Part shown: one piece after another, positions 1 through 8,864 of the stretch
Position numbering within the stretch: the first letter of the stretch is position 1
How the letters are laid out: every line of letters begins with the position of its first letter
Assembly: GCA_034411135.1 (NCBI GenBank)
Contig: DAOUMN010000021.1
Coordinates: 212,913 to 276,912 of the forward strand
Length of the DNA: 64,000 nucleotides
Reading direction: 5' to 3'
Source of the DNA: Bellilinea sp034411135
Lineage (GTDB): Bacteria > Chloroflexota > Anaerolineae > Anaerolineales > Anaerolineaceae
Notes under the pieces: model-generated
Seen by the model: only the letters and a program-made list of their open reading frames with translations
Told to the model about the DNA's origin: nothing
The model's database searches: none
Program-made: the position numbers and the translations under genes

Positions 1-1
1 T

Positions 2-268
2 GTATATCGCTACGCCCCGCAAGGCGTAGCCTACGGCTGTCCGCCCACCCAGCAGGGAGCCGCCGCGTTATTTGGGGGGAAACAAGAACACTGGAATTTT
101 GACGGCAAAAACTGGTTATACACCGATATAAAAGCCGTACGAATTTATGTGCCCGAAGGACTCACGGCTCGCTATTCGTATTTTGATCCGATCCTTGTAT
201 TGGAAAAAGTGAACGGGCCAGCGGTGATTGATCCGGTGATGGCACTGTCGATCGATTGTTATCGCTGA
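2..268 (+). CDS. C-terminal end of an unknown protein (partial)
   Basis: An open frame enters from the left edge and stops with TGA at 266-268, giving the last 88 residues of a protein. It is rich in Tyr, Gly and aromatic residues (for example HWNFDGKNWLYTDI and ARYSYFDPILVLEKV), which would suit a beta-rich extracellular domain. No catalytic motif is visible and I do not recognise the family. The start and most of the protein lie outside the window, so no function is proposed. It is co-directional with the serine hydrolase that follows 65 bp later. Confidence 0.5.
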   Translation, partial: VYRYAPQGVAYGCPPTQQGAAALFGGKQEHWNFDGKNWLYTDIKAVRIYVPEGLTARYSYFDPILVLEKVNGPAVIDPVMALSIDCYR

Positions 269-333
269 CTGCGAATATTTTCGCGTAGCCGAAAATTTGA
301 TTGCCATCTCAGCTATTCCACATTGACATTGCT

Positions 334-1860
334 ATGATCAAGACGTATCAATCAAAGCCAACAATCAAGACGGGTGGAATTCTACTTTCGATTGGAGCGG
401 CTTTCGTCCTGATTGCTTTGTTGTTGGTGTTGATCGAATGGCAAAATTACCGCTATCGGCAATTTTTGTTACCCAAAGGGTCCCATTGGGGAACTGTCGA
501 TGTCAGTAGCTTGAGCATTGAACAGGCGGAGCAGAGAATTGAAAATATTTTTAACACGCCTGTCGAATTGCGTTACCGTGATCAACGCATTCAAACGGGC
601 GTAGAAACGCTTGGTTTTTCGCTCGACTTATCTGCGGGAAAATCGCGCTGGAAGGAATTCACCCGTCAGGCAACATTTTGGGATTATCTTTGGCAGTCGG
701 AAGTACTGCCCGTTTCGCTTGATCTTGTAATTAATTATGATGAAGGCGCTGCCAGCCGTTTTTTACGTGAACAAGTGGCGGCGCGTTACGATAATCCGCC
801 AGAAACCCGAATTCCGCTTGCCGGGACAACCCGTTTTACAAATTCCAAAGAGAGGTATTTTCTCGATTTGGCTGCCTCCTTGGATATTATTGCAGAATTG
901 CAGCCATTGAGTGAATCGCGCAGTGTTGATTTGGTTATCAAGGATGATCACTCGGCTCAAGTTGACACCCAATTGCTGCAAGCCGTATTGAAACAATACA
1001 TTCAGCAAGCCGGTTTCAATGGTGTGGCAGAAATCTACATCCAAAACCTGGTGGATAGTCAGACGCTCCATTTTGCATTACGCGGCGGGGAGGAGATTGC
1101 TCCAGAAATTGCTTTTTCGGCTGCCTCGACGATCAAAATCCCTATTCTGTTATCTGCCTTGCTGCGCACTTCGCAACCCATTCCGGATGATTTTAAGTTA
1201 ATGGCTGAACGGATGATGATCCTCTCGGAAAACCCACCAGCGGATGCCTTGATGGAGCAGGTCATTGGTTCGACTCTGGCACCATTGCAGGTGAGCGAGG
1301 ATCTACAAAAACTGGGATTCGCCAATACTTTCCTGGCTGGTTATTTTTACCTTGGCGCTCCTTTGTTACAGCGATTCGATACCCCGGCAAACACCCGTGG
1401 CGATGTAGACCTGCGCCCGGATGTATATAACCAGACAACGGCTGGCGAAATGGGCAGGTTGTTGGTGGAAATTTACCGCTGCGCAAAGAATTCCAGTGGG
1501 TTGTTGTTTGAAACTTTTGGCGACAAGATGAGTGCTGAAAAATGTCAGTTGATCCTTGACCTGATGCAGCGCAATAAAATTGGGGTGTTAATCGAAGCAG
1601 GCGTGCCAGAGGGTACTCCTGTGGCACATAAACATGGCTGGACGGAAGAAGCGGATGGTTATCTGCACACCATCAGTGATGCCGGGATTATTTTTGCGCC
1701 CCAGGCAGATTACGTTCAGGTGATTTTTCTCTATGATCCGCTACAATTATTGTTCGATCCGGGAAATGCTCTGATGGCTCAATTGAGCCAGGTTGTTTTT
1801 AACGCCTTTAACCCGGATCATCAGCTTGATTGGGGATTTGGGCAGATCCGTTACCGGTAA
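334..1860 (+). CDS. Membrane-anchored serine hydrolase, class A beta-lactamase-like
   Basis: A 508-residue protein with one N-terminal membrane segment (about residues 10-35), then a region like the VanW-associated putative peptidoglycan-binding domain (about 45-200), then a class A beta-lactamase/transpeptidase-like domain. The active-site motif STIK places the nucleophile at Ser265 and the general base at Lys268. SEN at 298-300 stands in for the SDN motif, and KHG at 433-435 for KTG. The family includes beta-lactamases and cell-wall hydrolases. Location outside the membrane beside a cell-wall-binding domain favours a wall enzyme over resistance. A TTG at 301 would add 11 residues without hydrophobic character; the ATG at 334 places the membrane anchor properly at the N terminus. 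It converges on hypE with only 3 bp between the stop codons. Confidence 0.7.
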   Translation: MIKTYQSKPTIKTGGILLSIGAAFVLIALLLVLIEWQNYRYRQFLLPKGSHWGTVDVSSLSIEQAEQRIENIFNTPVELRYRDQRIQTGVETLGFSLDLSAGKSRWKEFTRQATFWDYLWQSEVLPVSLDLVINYDEGAASRFLREQVAARYDNPPETRIPLAGTTRFTNSKERYFLDLAASLDIIAELQPLSESRSVDLVIKDDHSAQVDTQLLQAVLKQYIQQAGFNGVAEIYIQNLVDSQTLHFALRGGEEIAPEIAFSAASTIKIPILLSALLRTSQPIPDDFKLMAERMMILSENPPADALMEQVIGSTLAPLQVSEDLQKLGFANTFLAGYFYLGAPLLQRFDTPANTRGDVDLRPDVYNQTTAGEMGRLLVEIYRCAKNSSGLLFETFGDKMSAEKCQLILDLMQRNKIGVLIEAGVPEGTPVAHKHGWTEEADGYLHTISDAGIIFAPQADYVQVIFLYDPLQLLFDPGNALMAQLSQVVFNAFNPDHQLDWGFGQIRYR

Positions 1861-1863
1861 AGT

Positions 1864-2928
1864 TCAGCAAATACGGGGCAGGATCTCTCCAGCCAGCATG
1901 TCGAGAATGCGGGTTGCCCCGATGGTTGTATGCAACAGCACTCGCCCCGCGTTCTTGGCTGTAACAACGCCGATGGAAGCCGCTTGTTGTCCGTAGGGAT
2001 GATTGCGCATAGCTGCCAACGCCGCCGCAGCTTCTTCCGCCGGGACAATCACGACCACTTTACCCTCGTTGGCAATGTACAATGGGTCAAAACCAAGCAT
2101 TTCACAGGCTGCCCGGACCGCGGATTGGATGGGGATCGTTTCTTCTTTGATCAAGATACCCACCTGACTTTGGGATGCGATTTCATTCAACGTGGTGGCT
2201 AAACCGCCGCGGGTTGGATCGCGCAGGACATGAGTATGTGGAGCGGCTTGCAACACAGATTCGATCAATCCATTCAACGGAGCGACATCGGATTTAACAG
2301 TGGTGCTGAAGCCCAGTTCCCCGCGCTCTGCCAGAACAGCGATTCCATGATCGCCAATACTTCCGGATATAAGGATGATATCCCCGTTTTGTGCCTGGCT
2401 GCCATTGATAACGCGACCCTCCGGCAGGATACCGATTCCACTGGTAGTGATAAACAACCCGTCGGCTTTGCCTTTTTCGACCACCTTGGTATCTCCGGCA
2501 ACGATCTGAATGCCGGCTTCGAGAGCTGCTGCACGCATGGATTCGAGCACCCGCACCAACGTGGCAACGGGTAATCCTTCTTCAAGGATAAACCCGGCGG
2601 TCAGGTATAGTGGATGCGCACCGGACATGGCAACGTCGTTGACTGTCCCGCAGACTGCCAGACGCCCAATGTCTCCACCGGGAAAGAAGAGCGGCGAAAC
2701 GATATGACAGTCGGTGGATACGGTAATCTGTCCTGCAGGCTGAGCCAGGCTGGCAAAATCATCACCTGCCAGCAGCGGTACGCTGGTGAGATAGGGCAGA
2801 AAGATATTCTTGACCAAATCGTGGGTCATGCGTCCGCCGCTGCCATGACCGATGACGATTTGCTCATCGTGGCGCAATGGTACAGGGCAGATCGGACCTT
2901 CCATAACGGGAAGAGGGGATGTCGTCAT
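1864..2928 (-). CDS. hypE: HypE, carbamoyl dehydratase for hydrogenase cyanide ligands
   Basis: HypE dehydrates the thiocarboxamide on its own C-terminal cysteine to thiocyanate, which supplies the CN ligands of the NiFe active site. The protein is 354 residues and ends in the diagnostic tail PRIC, the cysteine being the carrier. The N-terminal half has the PurM-like ATP-binding fold with GSGGRMTHDL near residue 28 and LLAGDDFASL near 54. It lies 3 bp behind hypD and is the last gene of the hyp cluster. Its length is normal for the family. Confidence 0.95.
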   Translation of the reverse strand: MTTSPLPVMEGPICPVPLRHDEQIVIGHGSGGRMTHDLVKNIFLPYLTSVPLLAGDDFASLAQPAGQITVSTDCHIVSPLFFPGGDIGRLAVCGTVNDVAMSGAHPLYLTAGFILEEGLPVATLVRVLESMRAAALEAGIQIVAGDTKVVEKGKADGLFITTSGIGILPEGRVINGSQAQNGDIILISGSIGDHGIAVLAERGELGFSTTVKSDVAPLNGLIESVLQAAPHTHVLRDPTRGGLATTLNEIASQSQVGILIKEETIPIQSAVRAACEMLGFDPLYIANEGKVVVIVPAEEAAAALAAMRNHPYGQQAASIGVVTAKNAGRVLLHTTIGATRILDMLAGEILPRIC

Positions 2929-2931
2929 GAC

Positions 2932-4044
2932 TCAACCTCTACTTTCCTGGGCGGTACGTGAGTAACGGTAATACGCCGAACACGCGCCTTCTGCAGAAAC
3001 CATTGGCGCACCAAGCGGAGTCTGTGGTGTGCACTGCGTACCAAAAGCGCTGCATTCGTGGGGTTTCTTAAGACCCTGTAAAATTTGACCGGCGATGCAC
3101 AATGCCGATTCGTGGGTTTGAATGTGATCGACCGGGAAACGAGTTTCAGCGTCGAAATCGGAAAATTCGGGGCGCAGTCCCCAACCAGAGCGCGGTATGG
3201 TCCCGATTCCACGCCAATTACGATCTACTTCGTGAAACACCTTGTTGATGATCGCCCGTGCAGCAGGATTTCCATCTGGCTTGACCACCCGAGGATAGGC
3301 ATTTTTGACCTGCACTTCACCTGTTTCGAGCATTTTTACTACTGACACAATGCCTTCCACCAGGTCGAGCGGTTCGAAGCCGGTGACTGCCATGGGGACG
3401 CCGTATTGACGGGCGATGGGTTGGTAATCCTGATAGCCCATGACCGTGCAGACATGTCCGGCGAGGAGAAATCCCTGTACCCGGTTGTGTGGGGAGGAGA
3501 GGATGGCGTGCATAGCCGGGGGCACGCATACTTGTGATACCAATACCGAATAGTTTTTCAATCTCAATGCCTGGGCTTGCAGCACACTCATGGCGTTGGG
3601 CGGGGCAGTGGTTTCGAAGCCAATAGCGAAGAATACTACCTGCCGATCGGGGTTTTGCTGGGCAATCTTTACGGCATCCAGAGGGGAATAGACCACGCGG
3701 ACTGCAGCCCCGTTGGCGCGCAGGCTGAACAGATCGCGGCTGGAACCGGGAACACGCAGCATATCGCCAAATGAGCAAAAGATCACCTCCGGACGGGCGG
3801 CAATCTCCAGGGCTTTATCAATCAGTTCGAGCGAGGTGACGCACACCGGGCAGCCGGGTCCATGTACCAGCTCAATTTCTGGCGGGAGGAGTTGGTCCAA
3901 ACCGGATTGCATGATGGCATGAGTCTGACCGCCGCAAATTTCCATCAATACCCACGGGCGGGTAATGATACGGTGAATTTCCGCGACGACTGCTCCAACT
4001 TTACGTCCGTCGCGCAAGGATTGATTGAGTAAATTAATATCCAT
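2932..4044 (-). CDS. hypD: HypD, NiFe(CN)2CO cofactor assembly scaffold
   Basis: HypD forms a complex with HypC on which the Fe(CN)2CO group is built. The 370-residue protein shows the family motifs CGGQTHAIMQSG (from Cys37), GPGCPVC (residues 62-68, with Cys65 and Cys68), and a C-terminal cysteine-rich part (ECSAFGTQCTP followed by EGACSAYYRY) that binds the [4Fe-4S] cluster. It sits 7 bp behind hypC, its direct partner, and 3 bp before hypE. The start ATG gives the expected N terminus. Nothing is unusual. Confidence 0.96.
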   Translation of the reverse strand: MDINLLNQSLRDGRKVGAVVAEIHRIITRPWVLMEICGGQTHAIMQSGLDQLLPPEIELVHGPGCPVCVTSLELIDKALEIAARPEVIFCSFGDMLRVPGSSRDLFSLRANGAAVRVVYSPLDAVKIAQQNPDRQVVFFAIGFETTAPPNAMSVLQAQALRLKNYSVLVSQVCVPPAMHAILSSPHNRVQGFLLAGHVCTVMGYQDYQPIARQYGVPMAVTGFEPLDLVEGIVSVVKMLETGEVQVKNAYPRVVKPDGNPAARAIINKVFHEVDRNWRGIGTIPRSGWGLRPEFSDFDAETRFPVDHIQTHESALCIAGQILQGLKKPHECSAFGTQCTPQTPLGAPMVSAEGACSAYYRYSRTAQESRG

Positions 4045-4051
4045 GTCAACC

Positions 4052-4309
4052 TCAGGCTGAAGAGGACGAGTTCAATTCGTCGTCGAGTACACCGGAGTCA
4101 CGAAGCAATTGCAGTGTTTCCAGCGCCTCCTGTTCATCCAGCAGGTTGAGCGCAAAACCGGCATGGATGATGGCGTAATCGCCGGGTTTGGCTTCGGGCA
4201 GGGTTTCCACGCAAACTTCACGCAGCACACCACCGAAATCAACTTTTGCCATGTGCAGGCCGGACTGTTGATACACCTCAATAATTTTGCCTGGAATTCC
4301 TAAACACAT
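4052..4309 (-). CDS. hypC: HypC/HupF family hydrogenase maturation chaperone
   Basis: An 85-residue HypC with the strictly conserved N terminus MCLGIPGK. Cys2, exposed after Met removal, binds the iron and docks to the hydrogenase large subunit. The beta-barrel core (VDFGGVLREVCVE, GDYAIIHAGFAL) is standard and is followed by a short helical tail ending in a serine run. One copy only is present, so it probably serves both HypD and the large subunit here. Confidence 0.96.
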   Translation of the reverse strand: MCLGIPGKIIEVYQQSGLHMAKVDFGGVLREVCVETLPEAKPGDYAIIHAGFALNLLDEQEALETLQLLRDSGVLDDELNSSSSA

Positions 4310-4326
4310 AAATGTACACTCCTGGA

Positions 4327-6615
4327 TTATCCCTGAAGCACGCGGGCAGCAATTACTGCCTGTCCAAGGGCAATGCCACCGTCATTGGCGGGTACTCGTT
4401 CGTGGATCAAGACGCGAAACCCAGTGTCTTCCAACAAAGTTCGCGATTTTCTCAGTAATAGGGTATTCTGCCAGACTCCACCAGACAAAGCAACGACATT
4501 TATGCCGCTGACTTGTTGAATTGATTTACAGCCTTGCAAAACCATCTGGCTGATAGTGTTATGAAAACGTCCAGCCAAGCAAGCGAGTGATGCCCCGTTG
4601 CGCCAATCTGCGATCAATCCCTGCCACATACTCGCCGTACTGATCTCTCCAGCGTGTAGTTCGAATGGGTAGGTGCCGCTTTCAAATGGGTCAGCAATGT
4701 TTTCCATTTCAATGGCAGCCTGACCTTCATAGGTTGCACTGGCGCGTACGCCAATCAAGGCGGATGCCGCATCGAAAAGGCGTCCCATGCTGGAGGTCAG
4801 TGGGGAATTCAACTTTCGGTTGAGTTGTGTTTGCAAGACGGTGCGTTCATCGGCGCAAATGGCTTGCACGGGAGGTAAATCGGCTTCCCATTCAATCCCG
4901 CTCGCCCACAAATGCGCCAGTGCCATGCGCGCCACGTGGCGCACCGATTGGTCGCCGCCCGGCAGGGGGACATATTTTAAGTGGATCAGGCGTTGGTAGC
5001 CGCGTAAATCGCCGAGTAAAAATTCGCCACCCCAAATAGCGCCGTCGCTGCCGTAACCCGTGCCATCCAGGCATACGCCAATAACTGGTTCGTCGTTGTC
5101 CCATTGGTTATCCGCCAGGCAGGCTGCCAAATGAGCGTGGTGATGCTGTACCTGGATGAGCGGCAGGTTGTCCGTTCGGCTGCGCTGTTGGGCGTAACGG
5201 GTGGACAGGTAGTTGGGATGCAGATCACATGCCACTGCTTGGGGGGCAACCTTGAAGAGTTGTTCGTAATGGGTTATTCCTTCCTCGAAAGATCGCAGCG
5301 TTTCGAAGTTTTCCATATCGCCGATGTAATGGCTGAGGAAAGCATAGCGCCCGCGTGTTAAGCAGAAGGTGTTTTTTAGTTCCGCACCAGCGGCAAGCAA
5401 AGCTGGCATTTCCTGAGCCAATAGTAAGCCGTCTGGGGCATACCCGCGCGATCGGCGCAACGGATAGATGTGATTGTCCACCACCTGCGCGACCGAATCA
5501 TCCACACGCATGAAAATATCCCGATTGTGCAGCAGGTATCCATCGGCAATATTCGCGAGTCGCTCTGCGGCGTCGCTATCCTGATAGGCAATGGGCTCAT
5601 CGCTGATGTTGCCGCTGGTCATTACCAATGCCCTGGGGAAATCCGCTTCCGGTTGCAACAGTAGCAAATGGAGGGGTGTATAAGCCAGCATAAAACCCAA
5701 CCGGTTCTGCTGTGGGGCGACTTGCGCGGCAATTGCGCTGGAATTTTTGCGTTCAAGCAACACAATGGGTGCCTGACGGGATTTGAGCACTGCACGTTCA
5801 GATGGGCTCACATGGCAATACAATTCAATGCTTTCCAGATCAAATGCCATCAACGCGAATGGCTTATCGCTGCGTTTTTTTCGCTGGCGCAAGGTTGTCA
5901 CGGCGGATGGATTGGTCGCGTCGCAAGCAAGATGAAAACCGCCCAACCCCTTTATGGCGATGATCTTGCCCTGGCGCAGCCAGGTGCGGGCTATTGTAAT
6001 TGCGGATTTGCCTTCGCTTAAACGGTGTCCGTGGGCTTCAAACCATATCCGCGGACCGCAATCCGGGCAGGCAACTGGCTGGGCGTGAAAACGACGATTG
6101 TGTGGGTCGTCATATTCCGCTGCGCAGGCTTTACATAAGGGAAAGCCCGCCATGGTGGTGTTGGGGCGGTCATAGGGCAGGCGTTGTATGATGGTGAATC
6201 GTGGTCCGCAATTGGTGCAGTTGATGAATGGATAATGATAACGCCGGTCAGCGGGGTCGAACAATTCACGCCGACAATCCGGGCAAATGGCTATATCTGG
6301 GGAAACGGGCAGAAATTCGTTTTCGGCTATCTGGCTGGCGAGGATATCAAACTGGGTGTGAAACTCGGGGGTAGCCGAAACAACATCCAACGAGTCGATG
6401 CGCGCCAATGGAGGTGCTTGCGTGCGCAATGATTCAAGAAATGCATCCAACGCATGCGGTGCGCCTTCCAGATGAATTTCCACCCCGCCGGATGTGTTGC
6501 GCACCCAACCTGTCACGCCGCAGCGCGAGGCAAGATTATAAACAAAAGGGCGAAAGCCAACGCCCTGCACAACCCCGCCGATGCTGATCCGGATGGCAGT
6601 AGCTTGCAGGTTCAT
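4327..6615 (-). CDS. hypF: HypF, carbamoyltransferase
   Basis: HypF uses carbamoyl phosphate and ATP to carbamoylate the HypE cysteine. All parts of the 762-residue protein are visible in order: an N-terminal acylphosphatase domain (GGVVQGVGFRPFVY, residues 13-26), two zinc-finger motifs (CPDCRRELF with CTNCGPRF, then CKACAAEYDD with CPDCGPR), a YrdC-like nucleotide-binding domain (GLGGFHLACDA) and a C-terminal Kae1-like domain (HHHAHLAACLADN, LDGTGYGSDG). It overlaps hypB by 4 bp (ATGA), which indicates translational coupling. Full length for the family. Confidence 0.96.
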   Translation of the reverse strand: MNLQATAIRISIGGVVQGVGFRPFVYNLASRCGVTGWVRNTSGGVEIHLEGAPHALDAFLESLRTQAPPLARIDSLDVVSATPEFHTQFDILASQIAENEFLPVSPDIAICPDCRRELFDPADRRYHYPFINCTNCGPRFTIIQRLPYDRPNTTMAGFPLCKACAAEYDDPHNRRFHAQPVACPDCGPRIWFEAHGHRLSEGKSAITIARTWLRQGKIIAIKGLGGFHLACDATNPSAVTTLRQRKKRSDKPFALMAFDLESIELYCHVSPSERAVLKSRQAPIVLLERKNSSAIAAQVAPQQNRLGFMLAYTPLHLLLLQPEADFPRALVMTSGNISDEPIAYQDSDAAERLANIADGYLLHNRDIFMRVDDSVAQVVDNHIYPLRRSRGYAPDGLLLAQEMPALLAAGAELKNTFCLTRGRYAFLSHYIGDMENFETLRSFEEGITHYEQLFKVAPQAVACDLHPNYLSTRYAQQRSRTDNLPLIQVQHHHAHLAACLADNQWDNDEPVIGVCLDGTGYGSDGAIWGGEFLLGDLRGYQRLIHLKYVPLPGGDQSVRHVARMALAHLWASGIEWEADLPPVQAICADERTVLQTQLNRKLNSPLTSSMGRLFDAASALIGVRASATYEGQAAIEMENIADPFESGTYPFELHAGEISTASMWQGLIADWRNGASLACLAGRFHNTISQMVLQGCKSIQQVSGINVVALSGGVWQNTLLLRKSRTLLEDTGFRVLIHERVPANDGGIALGQAVIAARVLQG

Positions 6616-7283
6616 TTTTCCTTGTGATTTCGAACGGATGTGGTTATCCAGGCTGTCCAGGCATCCAGACCGCCACCCGTTTTACAGGATACCGGGAAAG
6701 TTACCAGACCAGGGTTGAGTATCTCGACGCCCTGCCGGAAGTACTCCATGTTGAAATCAACATAAGGGAGCAAATCAGTTTTGTTGATGATTAACACATC
6801 CAGCCCACGATAAATATTTGGATATTTATAGGGCTTATCGTCGCCTTCCGGAATACTGGCAATGAGCAGGTTGAGGTGAGAGCCCAGTTTGAAAGCAGCC
6901 GGGCAGATCAAGTTGCCAACATTTTCGATCAAAACCAGGTCAAGCTCACCGATCGGCAGCGATTGAATACCGGCATTAAGCATGACGGCATCCAGGTGGC
7001 AATCGCCACCGGTGTTGATTTGCACGGCAGGAATTCCCAATTCGCTGACCTTGTCCGCATCAATGGTCACCGGAGCAGTATCTCCTTCGATCACGCCGAT
7101 ACGCAAGTGAGGCGATAATTTTTGAATAGTTTTTAGGATGAAAGATGTCTTTCCTGCCCCTGGCGAAGCCATGACATTGATGGCAAACACTTTATGATCG
7201 TCGAAAAATTTGCGATTGAGGGCTGCCACTTGATCATTGGCATCCAGAATTTTTTCAACAACGGGAACGCGGGTGAGCGGCAT
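6612..7283 (-). CDS. hypB: HypB, GTPase for nickel insertion
   Basis: HypB is a SIMIBI-class GTPase that works with HypA to load Ni into the large subunit. The 223-residue protein has Walker A ASPGAGKTS (residues 39-47), the Cys/His metal-site region NTGGDCHLDA, and the guanine-specificity motif NKTDLLPY. It has no His-rich N-terminal stretch, so it lacks a nickel storage function found in some homologues. It lies 9 bp behind hypA and overlaps hypF by 4 bp. Confidence 0.95.
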   Translation of the reverse strand: MPLTRVPVVEKILDANDQVAALNRKFFDDHKVFAINVMASPGAGKTSFILKTIQKLSPHLRIGVIEGDTAPVTIDADKVSELGIPAVQINTGGDCHLDAVMLNAGIQSLPIGELDLVLIENVGNLICPAAFKLGSHLNLLIASIPEGDDKPYKYPNIYRGLDVLIINKTDLLPYVDFNMEYFRQGVEILNPGLVTFPVSCKTGGGLDAWTAWITTSVRNHKEK

Positions 7284-7292
7284 GGAGTAACC

Positions 7293-7637
7293 TCACTTCT
7301 CAATAGCGATGGATTCGACGTAAAATTCTTCCCCGCGGATGATTTGCAAATGATATCCCTGGCATTGGATGCACGGGGAAAGGGCTTCGTCGATTTCAAA
7401 TTCCGCCTGGCAGTCCAGGCAACGCATTCGAGCCGGGATGCGCTGGAAATGCAGGTGAGCATTCTGGCAAAGGGTGTCTGCGGCAATCATGTTCCAGTAG
7501 AATTGAACCGATTCATCCACGATGCTGGATAATTTGCCAATTACCAGGTAAATATCCGTCACCCGTTTAGCCTCAGCCTGGACGGCATGGCGCTGGGCAA
7601 TGTCCAGAATCGACTCAGTAACCGCTAATTCATGCAT
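7293..7637 (-). CDS. hypA: HypA, nickel metallochaperone
   Basis: A 114-residue HypA beginning MHELAVTESIL, where His2 and Glu3 form the nickel site. A zinc finger is present as CLDC and CIQC, separated by an acidic spacer. It delivers Ni to the hydrogenase large subunit together with HypB, which follows 9 bp later. Standard length, with no unusual features. Confidence 0.95.
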   Translation of the reverse strand: MHELAVTESILDIAQRHAVQAEAKRVTDIYLVIGKLSSIVDESVQFYWNMIAADTLCQNAHLHFQRIPARMRCLDCQAEFEIDEALSPCIQCQGYHLQIIRGEEFYVESIAIEK

Positions 7638-7684
7638 TTCGATTCAATTTTACCATTAAGGTTTTAAGAGTAAAAAAGCCTAAA

Positions 7685-8191
7685 TTATGCAGATTTTTTA
7701 TCTGCCTGTACTGTGTGAGGATCGTTCGACTGAAGAATAAGATCCATGAGTTGCAACTTGATTGTAAGCAAGTTACTGGCGACCACGTTTGCCAAACGGC
7801 GCATGACCACGTATCCAACGCGGGGATCATCCTCGCATAATTGGCTCAATTCATCACCATTAATCACCAGCAGGGTGCTGTCTTTCAGTGCCGTGGCAGA
7901 GGCGGTTCTTTGGCGAACGACGGGCGTCAATTTTGACCAACCAATAATATCCAACGCTTCTGCTGTATAGATGCGCACAATTCCCTGCGTGGGCACTGCC
8001 ATGTCCATACCGATTGCCCCTGAAAGGATAATATAAATATTATCCACTCGATCTCCTTCGCAGAAGATGCTGTTGCCAGCTTTCACTTCCACGATGGTTG
8101 AAATGGCAGCCAAGGCGCTGATTTGCTGGGGTTTGAGTTCCAGAAACCAGGGAATTGTTTTCAGGGTTTCAATCAGGGTTGATGCATGCAT
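7685..8191 (-). CDS. Single-domain cyclic-nucleotide-binding (Crp-type) protein
   Basis: A 168-residue protein made of one cNMP-binding beta-roll (about residues 10-130, with EGDRVDNIYIILSGAIG) and a C-terminal helix that resembles the Crp dimerisation helix. No helix-turn-helix follows, so it cannot be a Crp/Fnr DNA-binding factor itself. It stands between the hydrogenase protease and hypA, 47 bp before hypA. It could sense a nucleotide or redox signal and act through a partner protein; the ligand cannot be read from the sequence. The same kind of stand-alone domain is used in bacteria as a protein-level sensor module. Confidence 0.75.
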   Translation of the reverse strand: MHASTLIETLKTIPWFLELKPQQISALAAISTIVEVKAGNSIFCEGDRVDNIYIILSGAIGMDMAVPTQGIVRIYTAEALDIIGWSKLTPVVRQRTASATALKDSTLLVINGDELSQLCEDDPRVGYVVMRRLANVVASNLLTIKLQLMDLILQSNDPHTVQADKKSA

Positions 8192-8238
8192 GAGAGGGGA
8201 GAATTTGCAAAGATTTTAATGGTTGTATCATTGTCACC

Positions 8239-8267
8239 AGAATAGGTGAAGTGTCCCCCGTCACCAA
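8239..8267 (-). promoter_or_regulatory. Candidate promoter for the cNMP/hyp genes, with repeated TCACC half-sites
   Basis: On the minus strand TTGGTG and TATTCT are separated by exactly 17 bp, in the 124 bp gap between the protease gene and the cNMP-protein gene. The same stretch holds alternating inverted 5-mers TCACC (8234-8238), GGTGA (8245-8249) and TCACC (8261-8265) that overlap the promoter and could bind a regulator. The -35 match is only fair. Confidence 0.35.
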
Positions 8268-8315
8268 AGGATAGGGTAACATGTCATCATTTCCGTTTGG
8301 CGATCAGTAAGATGT

Positions 8316-8864
8316 TCAGCCTAACCAGGTGAGGATTTGCTCCGTCGCGGGTGGAACCAGTGCGGCGGTAGCAGGCGATAGGGATTGATCGAATTCAAAC
8401 GCATACCCGCGTACCGAGAGCAGCATAGCTTGCGGGGCTCGCTGGTAGAGCGCTTCGGCAAGCGCCAGGCATGTGGCAGGCGTCAGGTGGTGGGTGAATG
8501 GTGAGGGTTCGTAGCCCGGTTGGATTGCTGAAAACTGGACCTCTGAAGCGATATTGCCGGTATGGGCGTCAATGAAGGCAACCCGGTTATAGTGGCTGAG
8601 TAATTCGGCGTGCTCAGGCACAAGATGGAGATAAAACCCAATGGTAATCTGATTGGTGAGCTCCATGAGGTGCTCGCGGGGTAATGCGGGTAACTCGTAT
8701 CCCAGGTGGCTGGCAATCTCGCGCAGAATGTGCCAGGCAACACCATCGTCCTGGCGATCGACGTTGCCATAACCCAATAACAGCGTGGTCAGTGAGGCAG
8801 CAGGTTCCTGATTACATGCAGTCTCAGGAACCTGCTGGGGACTGTGTAAATCCAGGTCAGGCAT
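8316..8864 (-). CDS. NiFe-hydrogenase maturation endopeptidase (HycI/HoxW type)
   Basis: This protease removes the C-terminal peptide from the nickel-loaded large subunit. The 182-residue protein carries LLLGYGNVDRQDDGVAW (about 29-45), the conserved GN...DDG nickel-sensing signature, and a later His cluster (TPATCLALAEA region after FTHH). It is longer than the usual 150-160 residues because of an N-terminal extension rich in Gln and Pro. Its start overlaps the end of its substrate gene hydL by 8 bp, which suggests coupled synthesis. Confidence 0.85.
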   Translation of the reverse strand: MPDLDLHSPQQVPETACNQEPAASLTTLLLGYGNVDRQDDGVAWHILREIASHLGYELPALPREHLMELTNQITIGFYLHLVPEHAELLSHYNRVAFIDAHTGNIASEVQFSAIQPGYEPSPFTHHLTPATCLALAEALYQRAPQAMLLSVRGYAFEFDQSLSPATAALVPPATEQILTWLG

